From: Phycisphaerales bacterium UBA966
GTDB lineage: Bacteria; Planctomycetota; Phycisphaerae; Phycisphaerales; SM1A02
Direction of reading: 5' to 3'
Assembly (NCBI GenBank): GCA_002292895.1
Contig: DBCE01000115.1
Coordinates: 1-5,290 of the forward strand
Length of the DNA: 5,290 nucleotides
This document shows positions 1 through 5,290 of this stretch, piece after piece (position 1 is the stretch's first letter; each line of letters opens with the position of its first letter). The position numbers and the translations under genes are program-made. A model generated the notes under the pieces. It worked only from the letters and a program-made list of their open reading frames with translations, did no database searches and was not told where the DNA came from.

Positions 1-959
1 GCAAGGATGTGGTCCACATCGCCGACTGCAAGCAGCACACTGGCGGCCATGCAGCGCTGACCCGCGCATCCCGTGAAGGAAGCGACGATATTTTCCGCAG
101 TGACTTGCAGGTCTGCGTCCGGCACCACAATCAGGTGATTCTTGGCGCCGCCGAGGCAGAGTGCACGCATGCCGTTTGTGCTTGCGCGTCCGTACACGGC
201 CTTAGCAACCTTGGTGCTACCAACGAACCCCAGCGCCTTGATTTCTGGGTGATCACAGAGCGCTTCCACTACTTCACGTCCGCCTTGCACCATGTTGAAG
301 ACACCAGCGGGAAGCCCCGCCTGCGCGAGCAGTTCCGCCAGTCGGAGCGTGGATAGCGGCACGCGTTCACTCGGCTTGAGGACGAAGGCATTACCACCGA
401 CCAATGCTTGCGGCAGCATCCACAGTGGAACCATCATCGGGAAGTTGAATGGGGTAACGCCAGCGACCACGCCGAGCGGGACATAGGCAAGTTCACATGC
501 CACGCCGCGGCTCACCTCCAGCTGGTTGCCTGCGGCAAGGTTCGGCAGCGAGCAGCCGTACTCCACGCATTCGATACCTTTTTCTACTTCCGCCTTCGCT
601 TCGCCGAACACCTTGCCGTTCTCGTGCGAGAGAAGCCAGGCGAGTTCGTCCAGATTCTTCAGCATCAATTCACGCAGGCGGTACAAGACGTGCGCGCGAT
701 CACGGATGGGCCACTGTCCCCAGTCGCGCGCCGCTGCCGCTCCTGCTTGCACGGCGGCAGCGACATCATCCGCTGCGCCCATCTTGACTTGTGCAATGAC
801 TTTGCCAAAGCGCGGGTTGATCACATCGTGCACGGTGGTGCTGGAGATCGGGTCCCGCCATTGGCCGCCGATCCAGTGCCGCGCGGTGGTGTAGGTGACG
901 AAATCGTCACTGCTGGCGGAGAATGGCTTGATTGCTGGAGCGAATGGTGTTGCTGTCAT
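1..959 (-). CDS. mmsA: CoA-acylating (methyl)malonate-semialdehyde dehydrogenase, C-terminus cut by the window edge
   Basis: This is a cytosolic aldehyde dehydrogenase superfamily enzyme. The MmsA/IolA family oxidises malonate or methylmalonate semialdehyde with NAD+ and CoA to acetyl-CoA or propionyl-CoA, releasing CO2. The reading frame is open from an ATG at 959-957 to the left edge, giving 319 residues of a family usually near 490-500. Visible motifs are SHENGK (111-116), VTPFNFPMMVPLWM (168-181) with the oxyanion-hole Asn172, VLKPSE (193-198), FVGST (245-249), LGGAKNH (269-275) and GQRCMA (300-305) with catalytic Cys303. GAKNH, in place of the ELGGK of hydrolytic aldehyde dehydrogenases, removes the general-base Glu and marks the CoA-acylating branch. 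The start lies 10 nt after the hydA stop; the only candidate ribosome site is a weak GAGA (968-971, 8-nt spacer), and no other start codon was found nearby. Position 127 is Lys where IolA and MmsA have Arg. The operon suggests the true substrate is the semialdehyde formed from beta-alanine or beta-aminoisobutyrate. Confidence 0.9.
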   Translation of the reverse strand, partial: MTATPFAPAIKPFSASSDDFVTYTTARHWIGGQWRDPISSTTVHDVINPRFGKVIAQVKMGAADDVAAAVQAGAAAARDWGQWPIRDRAHVLYRLRELMLKNLDELAWLLSHENGKVFGEAKAEVEKGIECVEYGCSLPNLAAGNQLEVSRGVACELAYVPLGVVAGVTPFNFPMMVPLWMLPQALVGGNAFVLKPSERVPLSTLRLAELLAQAGLPAGVFNMVQGGREVVEALCDHPEIKALGFVGSTKVAKAVYGRASTNGMRALCLGGAKNHLIVVPDADLQVTAENIVASFTGCAGQRCMAASVLLAVGDVDHIL

Positions 960-969
960 GATTGATATC

Positions 970-2415
970 TCAGGCCCGCTTGACGGCGGTTGGTTGTGCA
1001 AGCTTGTTGCGCACCGCGAGTGATTGTGTGAAATCAGCGAAGGCAGGGCGGGGTACATACTTACCCCAACCCGATGTTGCGTGGAGCTTCCCGTCTTGCC
1101 ACAGGACTGCTCCGCGGGAAAGGGTGACCGCGGCATTGCCAGTGACAGTCATTCCTTCAAAGACGTTGAAGTCGCCGTTCTGGTGGTGCGTACGCGCGGA
1201 GATGGTGCGGGTTGCTGCTGGGTCCCACACCACAATGTCGGCATCGCTACCAACAGCGATGGTGCCCTTGCGTGGGTAGCAGTTGTAAATGCGCGCGGCG
1301 TTGCTACTGGTCAGAGCAACAAACTCGCTTGGAGTGATGCGCCCGCTGCCGACGCCATGGTGCCATAGGACGCTCATGCGATCTTCGATGCCACCGGTAC
1401 CGTTGGGGATCTTGCGGAAATCGCCATGTCCTGCCCGCTTCTGTGCCGTGTCAAAAACGCAGTGGTCAGTGCCGATGACTTGAATGGCACCGGATTGGAT
1501 GCCATGCCAGAGTGCGGCTTGGTGTTCGCGCGATCGGAACGGTGGACTCATGACATGGTGCGCGGCTTGATCCCAGTTTTCGTTTCGATAGACCTCTTCA
1601 CTTATGATCAAGTGCTGAATGAGCGCTTCGCCAAAGGCGCATTGGCCTTCACCGCGCGCACGCGCGATCGGATCCAGCGCATCACTGCAACTGGTGTGCA
1701 CCACGTACAGCGGTACGCCAATGACTTCAGCAATACGCAGGGCGCGGTTGCTCGCTTCGCCTTCAACTTCCGCTGGCCGCGAAAGTGGATGCCCTTCTGG
1801 ACCCGTGATTCCGCGCGCAAATATGTCGTTTTGTAAGTGCACTACTAACTCGCCATTTTCTGCGTGAACGAGGCAGATTCCGCCGAGGTCGCGGACGCGG
1901 ATGAAACTCTTGACCAGTACAGAGTCATCCACCATGATGGCGCCTTTGTACGCCATGAAGTGCTTGAAGCTATTGATGCCGCGGCTTGTGACTTCAGCCA
2001 TTTCGGCGTGCGTGCGGTCGCTCCATCCGGTGATCGCCATGTGGAATGAATAATCGGCAGCTGCTTTCGCGGCGCGTCCATTCCAAATTTCCAGCGCCTC
2101 TAAGAGGCTCTGCTCCGGGCCTGGAATCACAAAGTCAATGATCATGGTGGTTCCGCCGGCTGCTGCCGCGGCGGTACCTGTGAAGAAGTCATCTTTGGAA
2201 ACCGTTCCCATGAACGGCAACTCCATGTGCGTGTGCGGGTCGATGCCCCCTGGCATGACAAACGCGCCGTCCGCTTCAATCACGCGCGCGCCAACTGGAG
2301 CCTGCAGGCTCTCGGCAACGGCGGCTACCTTCTGACCAGCAATGAGAACATCGGCGCGCCATTGCCGGTCAGCAGTAACAACCGTTCCGCCACGAATCAA
2401 AGTGGTGTCGCTCAT
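970..2415 (-). CDS. hydA: Dihydropyrimidinase (D-hydantoinase family)
   Basis: This cytosolic amidohydrolase opens 5,6-dihydrouracil or dihydrothymine to the N-carbamoyl-beta-amino acid, the second step of reductive pyrimidine breakdown. The 481-residue product has the normal family length. The binuclear metal site is complete: His61 and His63 in GGIDPHTHMELP, Lys151 in SFKHFMAYK (the carboxylated bridging Lys), His184 in VHAENGE, His240 in VVHTSC and Asp317 in GTDHC. Spacing from Lys151 to His184 (33) and to His240 (89) matches human DHPase as I recall it. Tyr156, Ser290 (MSPPFR) and Asn338 (IPNGTGG) sit where substrate contacts are expected. The ATG at 2415 is chosen because the family's N-terminus (MSDTTLIRGG) begins there and GAGG lies 5 nt upstream; the frame runs open to 2499, but that would overlap the ureidopropionase gene. 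Hydantoinases acting on other 5-substituted hydantoins share this fold, but adjacent preTA and ureidopropionase genes favour dihydropyrimidines. Confidence 0.95.
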   Translation of the reverse strand: MSDTTLIRGGTVVTADRQWRADVLIAGQKVAAVAESLQAPVGARVIEADGAFVMPGGIDPHTHMELPFMGTVSKDDFFTGTAAAAAGGTTMIIDFVIPGPEQSLLEALEIWNGRAAKAAADYSFHMAITGWSDRTHAEMAEVTSRGINSFKHFMAYKGAIMVDDSVLVKSFIRVRDLGGICLVHAENGELVVHLQNDIFARGITGPEGHPLSRPAEVEGEASNRALRIAEVIGVPLYVVHTSCSDALDPIARARGEGQCAFGEALIQHLIISEEVYRNENWDQAAHHVMSPPFRSREHQAALWHGIQSGAIQVIGTDHCVFDTAQKRAGHGDFRKIPNGTGGIEDRMSVLWHHGVGSGRITPSEFVALTSSNAARIYNCYPRKGTIAVGSDADIVVWDPAATRTISARTHHQNGDFNVFEGMTVTGNAAVTLSRGAVLWQDGKLHATSGWGKYVPRPAFADFTQSLAVRNKLAQPTAVKRA

Positions 2416-2420
2416 AAAGG

Positions 2421-2424
2421 CCTC
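2421..2424 (-). promoter_or_regulatory. Shine-Dalgarno of hydA overlapping the upstream stop codon
   Basis: On the minus strand the sequence reads TGAGGCCTTTATG. GAGG sits 5 nt before the ATG at 2415 and shares bases with the TGA stop of the ureidopropionase gene (2425-2423). A terminating ribosome therefore covers the next start site, which suggests translational coupling. The site also decides the hydA start against the longer in-frame ATG at 2499. Confidence 0.75.
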
Positions 2425-3301
2425 ATTGACGAGTGATTTCGGGATACGCCTCGGGGCGTCGGTCGCGATAGAACTGCCAGACGCTGCGCACTTGATCAAT
2501 CACGGCAAGGTCCAGGTCTGCTACGAGCAGTTCGTCGTTGTCCTCGCTGGCCTGCGCGACCGTCTCGCCGCGCGGGTTGACAAAGTAGCTGGTTCCATAG
2601 AACTTTCCGATGTTCCACGGCGCCTCTGTGCCCACGCGATTGATGCAGCCCATGTAGTAGCCGTTCGCCACCGCATGCGCGGGCTGCTCAATTTTCCACA
2701 GGTATTGCGAGAGTCCCGCCACGGTGGCTGACGGGTTGAAGACGATCTCTGCGCCGTTCAGGCCTAAGCATCGCGCGCCCTCCGGGAAATGGCGGTCGTA
2801 GCAGATGTACACGCCGATGGTGGCGTAGCGCGTCTTGAAGACGGGGTAGCCGCCGTTTCCTGGTTTGAAGAAGAACTTCTCAAAGAAGCCGGGATTGACT
2901 TGCGGAATGTGTTGCTTGCGGTACTTACCAAGGTAAGTGCCATCAGCGTCGTAGACGGCAGCGGTGTTGTAGAAGACGCCACTCATCTCGCGCTCATACA
3001 CCGGAACGATCACCACCATGGCATGCTTCTTAGCAGCGTCGGCAATCAGGTTGGTGGTGGGGCCGGGGACTTCTTCGGCAGCCTCATACCAGCGCGGGTC
3101 TTGGCTGGGGCAGAAGTATGGGCCATTGAAGATCTCTTGCAGGCACAGAATCTGCACGCCCTTCTTGCCGGCGTCTTCGATCATGGCAAGGTGTTTGTCC
3201 ACCATCGCCTTCTGAATTTCCTTGACTGGGCGCTTCTCGTCGTTCAGGGGGTTGCTGCATTGGATGAGGCCGCAGCGGACGATCTTGCTCTTGGTAGTCA
3301 T
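2423..3301 (-). CDS. Beta-ureidopropionase (N-carbamoyl-beta-alanine amidohydrolase), nitrilase superfamily
   Basis: The enzyme hydrolyses N-carbamoyl-beta-alanine or N-carbamoyl-beta-aminoisobutyrate to the beta-amino acid, CO2 and NH3, the third step of the pathway. The 292-residue protein is a single carbon-nitrogen hydrolase domain, acting in the cytosol. The catalytic triad is visible as Glu56 (CLQEIF), Lys129 (KYRKQHIP) and Cys167 (ICYDRHFPEG). Glu141 (GFFEK) aligns with the second active-site Glu of human UPB1, with one inserted residue. NPSATVAGLS (189-198), WKIEQPAHAVAN (202-213) and CINRVGTE (219-226) resemble human UPB1 closely, more than the related N-carbamoylputrescine amidases that are the main alternative. 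The ATG at 3301 is preferred over the in-frame ATG at 3382 because it has a good ribosome site, starts at the family N-terminus and avoids overlap with preA. The gene lies between preA and hydA, which fits the pathway. No accepted bacterial symbol fits cleanly: many bacterial genes for this step encode unrelated M20-type amidases. Confidence 0.9.
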   Translation of the reverse strand: MTTKSKIVRCGLIQCSNPLNDEKRPVKEIQKAMVDKHLAMIEDAGKKGVQILCLQEIFNGPYFCPSQDPRWYEAAEEVPGPTTNLIADAAKKHAMVVIVPVYEREMSGVFYNTAAVYDADGTYLGKYRKQHIPQVNPGFFEKFFFKPGNGGYPVFKTRYATIGVYICYDRHFPEGARCLGLNGAEIVFNPSATVAGLSQYLWKIEQPAHAVANGYYMGCINRVGTEAPWNIGKFYGTSYFVNPRGETVAQASEDNDELLVADLDLAVIDQVRSVWQFYRDRRPEAYPEITRQ

Positions 3302-3307
3302 ATGGTG

Positions 3308-3313
3308 TCCCTT
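3308..3313 (-). promoter_or_regulatory. Shine-Dalgarno of the beta-ureidopropionase gene
   Basis: AAGGGA on the minus strand lies 6 nt before the ATG at 3301, within the 23-nt spacer after the preA stop. It fixes the start at 3301. The spacer holds nothing else recognisable: no hairpin and no promoter-like boxes. Confidence 0.75.
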
Positions 3314-3324
3314 ATCTCTGGTGC

Positions 3325-4593
3325 TCAGTGAGCATCCTTTTTCGGCCGAAGAGGCTTGCCTTCGTTGGCAAATTCGTTCCAACTTGCAGGGGAGTGCCCG
3401 TTATCCACCGGCGTCATCGTGATGCAATCAGGCACCGGGCAGACGATTTGGCAGAGATTGCAGCCAACGCACTCCGCCTCGTCAACATGGGGAACGCGCG
3501 TGTCTTGTTGCGGGTGGATGCACTGGTGAGCGCCGTCGTGACATGCGGCGACGCAGAGTTGGCAGCCGATGCACTTGTCGGCGTCGATCTTTGCCACCGT
3601 CTCATAGTTCATATCCAGGTGGCCCCACTCCGTGTACGCGGGAATGGCTTTGCCAACCATTTGATCAATGCGATCGAAACCATGCGTGCGCATGTACTCC
3701 TGCAGTCCGTCCGTCATGTCTTCCACAATGTTGTAGCCACGCAACATCACTTCAGTGGCAACCTGCACGGTGCTGGATCCCAGCAAGATGAACTCAACCG
3801 CATCTCGCCAGTTACTGATTCCGCCGATGCCGCTGATCGGCAGTCCAAACTGCTTCTCGCGGGCAAGGGCAGCCACCATGTGTAAAGCGATGGGCTTGAC
3901 GGCTGCGCCGCAGTAGCCACCGTTTGTGCTCATATTGCCCACCAGCGGCAGCGGGATGAATCGATCGATATCCACACCAACGATGCTCTTAATGGTGTTG
4001 ATGAGCGACACGCCGTGCGCGCCGCCACGTCGGGCTGCCAAGCCATGCGGCACGATGTTGCCAACATTCGGAGTCAGTTTGACCAGTACTGGCACGGTGC
4101 TGTACTTGACGGCCCAACCAGTAATTCGCTCATTGATGGCAGGCTCTTGACCCACCGCGCTACCCATGCCGCGCTCGCACATTCCGTGTGGGCAACCGAA
4201 ATTGAGTTCCAGTCCGTCTGCGCCCGCATCGATGGATTTCTTAATGATTTCCCGCCATTCCGCCTCGGTTTCCACCATGAGGGAGACAATGATCGGGTTC
4301 TTTGGGAAGAGCTTCTTGGTCTCAGTAATTTCCCGTAAGTTTATTTCCAAGGGGCGATCGGTAATGAGTTCAATATTGCTGAAGCCCGCCGCCTGCACGC
4401 CGCGGATGGTGTGTCCAGCGAAGCGGCTGGAAACATTCTGAATCGGTACACCGAGCGTCTTCCACACTGCGCCGCCCCAACCCGCTTCGAACGCGCGTTG
4501 AATCTGCCGACCACTGTTTGCCGGTGGTGCGCTTGCAAGCCAAAATGGATTCGGCGATTGAATGCCGCCGGTGTTGGTGCTTAGGTCAGGCAT
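3325..4593 (-). CDS. preA: NAD(P)-dependent dihydropyrimidine dehydrogenase, catalytic subunit PreA
   Basis: This is the FMN and Fe-S subunit of bacterial dihydropyrimidine dehydrogenase, which reduces uracil and thymine to their 5,6-dihydro forms with electrons from PreT. The product has 422 residues. Residues 1 to about 310 form a dihydroorotate-dehydrogenase-like FMN barrel: NPFWLASAPPANSG (15-28), WKTLG (44-48), LELNFGCPHGM (128-138), KLTPNVG (172-178), SLINTIKSIVGVD (196-208), GGYCGAAVKPIAL (225-237), PISGIGGI (252-259). Cys134 in NFGC aligns with the general-acid Cys671 of mammalian DPD (NLSC). The C-terminal domain carries two CxxCxxCxxxC motifs for [4Fe-4S] clusters: Cys341/344/347/351 and Cys375/378/381/385. 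The two subunits together match the domains of the single-chain mammalian enzyme. The start is at 4593, with GGAGGT 7 nt upstream; the gene overlaps preT by 8 nt, consistent with a stoichiometric complex. Cys139 in the active-site loop appears unusual. Confidence 0.96.
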   Translation of the reverse strand: MPDLSTNTGGIQSPNPFWLASAPPANSGRQIQRAFEAGWGGAVWKTLGVPIQNVSSRFAGHTIRGVQAAGFSNIELITDRPLEINLREITETKKLFPKNPIIVSLMVETEAEWREIIKKSIDAGADGLELNFGCPHGMCERGMGSAVGQEPAINERITGWAVKYSTVPVLVKLTPNVGNIVPHGLAARRGGAHGVSLINTIKSIVGVDIDRFIPLPLVGNMSTNGGYCGAAVKPIALHMVAALAREKQFGLPISGIGGISNWRDAVEFILLGSSTVQVATEVMLRGYNIVEDMTDGLQEYMRTHGFDRIDQMVGKAIPAYTEWGHLDMNYETVAKIDADKCIGCQLCVAACHDGAHQCIHPQQDTRVPHVDEAECVGCNLCQIVCPVPDCITMTPVDNGHSPASWNEFANEGKPLRPKKDAH

Positions 4594-5290
4594 GTGACGA
4601 ACCTCCAGTGCGAGCGATCTTGCTTGTTGCGTTCCCGTTGGCGTTCATGTGTCCCATGATGGCGGCATCGATGGCATGTGCTGCAATCTTTCCTTCAGCC
4701 ACCGCATTCACCACTTCCTTGCCAGCGTTGGTGCAGTCCCCACCGGCGTACCAACCCGGGCGACCGGTGTAGCCGTGTTCATCAATCATGATTCGACCGC
4801 GGTCCACACGGATGCCCGGCAGCACCGCCAGCATGTTCCCCAGCTTTGCTTGCCCGATGGCCATGAGAACCAAGTCGGCTTGCAGCGTGAACTCTGTTCC
4901 AGCTACTGGATTCTTGTTGGTATCAACGCGCACGCACTGAACCTGTTGCACATGACCGGCTCCGGTGCATGCCGTGACTACGGTTTGCCACTCCGCGGTA
5001 GCGCCCTTGCTGAATGCGGCAGACCACTCGTGGGCGTATCCACTCATGTTCTCTTTCACGCCTCGGTACAGCATGGTGACGGAGGGAACCCCAAGGCCAC
5101 GCAACTCTCGTGAGGCGTCAACCGCAGTGTTTCCACCACCAATCACCACTGCGTGGCGAACCTTGGAAAGATCGATTGTCCCGAGTTTCATAGCCTCAAT
5201 CCACGCCACCGCCCCATGTACACCCGCAAGGTCTTCACCTGGAATACCCAAGGAACTGTCAGCGCCGAGTCCGGCGCCAACAAACACGGC
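4586..5290 (-). CDS. preT: Dihydropyrimidine dehydrogenase, NAD(P)H-oxidising subunit PreT, N-terminus cut by the window edge
   Basis: PreT is the flavoprotein subunit that accepts electrons from NAD(P)H and passes them to PreA; it belongs to the glutamate synthase small-subunit-like oxidoreductases. The last 234 residues are present; the family is usually above 400, so the N-terminal Fe-S segment and most of the first FAD half lie beyond the right edge. From the first visible residue: FVGAGLG (3-9) followed by LGIPGEDLAGVHGA (14-27) is the family's link into the NAD(P) domain; VVIGGGNTAVDASREL (48-63) is the dinucleotide-binding Rossmann turn; VLMAIGQ (141-147) and YAGGDCTNAGKEVVNAVAEG (181-200) close the FAD domain. 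The GTG at 5287 is an internal Val codon, not the start: the frame stays open to the edge and the protein would lack its FAD domain. The short polar tail (about 213-234) shows no motif. Glutamate synthase beta subunit is the main alternative; the overlap with preA settles it. Confidence 0.93.
   Translation of the reverse strand, partial: AVFVGAGLGADSSLGIPGEDLAGVHGAVAWIEAMKLGTIDLSKVRHAVVIGGGNTAVDASRELRGLGVPSVTMLYRGVKENMSGYAHEWSAAFSKGATAEWQTVVTACTGAGHVQQVQCVRVDTNKNPVAGTEFTLQADLVLMAIGQAKLGNMLAVLPGIRVDRGRIMIDEHGYTGRPGWYAGGDCTNAGKEVVNAVAEGKIAAHAIDAAIMGHMNANGNATSKIARTGGSSHA
4601..4606 (-). promoter_or_regulatory. Shine-Dalgarno of preA, inside the preT coding sequence
   Basis: GGAGGT on the minus strand lies 7 nt before the preA ATG and is the strongest ribosome site in the window. 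It lies within the last codons of preT (Gly-Gly of the GGSSHA tail). The two genes overlap: the preA ATG at 4593 comes before the preT TGA at 4588-4586. Confidence 0.8.

Noticed and set aside
140..155. Missing general-base Glu (LGGAKNH instead of ELGGK) as a sign of a dead aldehyde dehydrogenase
   Set aside because: The CoA-acylating semialdehyde dehydrogenase branch normally lacks this Glu. The substitution identifies the branch and does not show loss of function.
9..965. Several overlapping plus-strand open frames (9-356, 408-965, 526-894 and others) opposite mmsA
   Set aside because: They are antisense shadows of a gene with clear family motifs. Their translations show no recognisable domain and compete with one another for the same bases.
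1826..1868. A possible new or divergent system hidden in the hydA region, suggested by long open frames on both strands
   Set aside because: The whole stretch is explained by hydA with every metal ligand in place. The competing frames on either strand are short and without domain-like sequence.
2416..2499. A longer hydA product starting at the ATG at 2499
   Set aside because: The 28 extra residues show no family similarity, would overlap the end of the ureidopropionase gene by 77 nt, and the ATG at 2415 has GAGG at good spacing and the family N-terminus.
3302..3382. A longer ureidopropionase starting at the ATG at 3382
   Set aside because: The 27 extra residues are antisense-free read-through of the preA 3' end in another frame and resemble no nitrilase N-terminus. 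The start at 3301 has AAGGGA at good spacing.
4147..4164. Apparent loss of a catalytic cysteine in PreA, because the loop ends GSAVGQ where mammalian DPD has GLACGQ
   Set aside because: Placing Asn668-Leu-Ser-Cys671 of mammalian DPD on Asn131-Phe-Gly-Cys134 puts the catalytic Cys in the NFGC motif, which is intact. I recall GSAVGQ as common in bacterial PreA.
5285..5287. GTG at 5287 as the start of the PreT protein
   Set aside because: The frame is open through the last base of the window, the codon sits inside the conserved AVFVGAGLG segment, and a protein starting here would lack its Fe-S and FAD regions. It is an internal Val codon.

Overview
The window is a compact block of five bacterial genes, all on the minus strand, so transcription runs from the right edge to the left edge. 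Together they encode the reductive route of uracil/thymine breakdown plus one enzyme that handles its product. In order of transcription they are: the 3' part of preT (4586-5290, start off the right edge); preA (3325-4593); a nitrilase-superfamily beta-ureidopropionase (2423-3301); a dihydropyrimidinase, hydA type (970-2415); and the 5' part of a CoA-acylating (methyl)malonate-semialdehyde dehydrogenase, mmsA type (1-959, end off the left edge).

The spacing is that of one operon. preT and preA overlap by 8 nt. The later junctions are 23, 7 and 10 nt. Three of the four start codons have a clear Shine-Dalgarno sequence, and the fourth (mmsA) has only a weak one. There is no room for an internal promoter or terminator between genes, and none was seen. 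No RNA genes, mobile elements, CRISPR arrays or notable repeats were found, and no stretch of 300 bases lacks a gene.

Inferred pathway: PreT takes electrons from NAD(P)H and passes them through flavin and Fe-S clusters to PreA, which reduces uracil or thymine to the 5,6-dihydropyrimidine. Dihydropyrimidinase opens the ring to the N-carbamoyl-beta-amino acid. Beta-ureidopropionase releases NH3 and CO2, giving beta-alanine or beta-aminoisobutyrate. After an aminotransferase step not encoded here, the MmsA-type enzyme would convert malonate or methylmalonate semialdehyde to acetyl-CoA or propionyl-CoA. The cell could thus draw both nitrogen and carbon from pyrimidines.

The sequence is moderately GC-rich with ordinary bacterial gene structure. 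It looks chromosomal, from a free-living heterotroph; a phylum cannot be assigned with confidence. I see no previously undescribed system. The points most worth a second look are the human-like nitrilase-type ureidopropionase, the semialdehyde dehydrogenase at the end of the operon, and a lysine in that dehydrogenase where characterised relatives carry a substrate-binding arginine.
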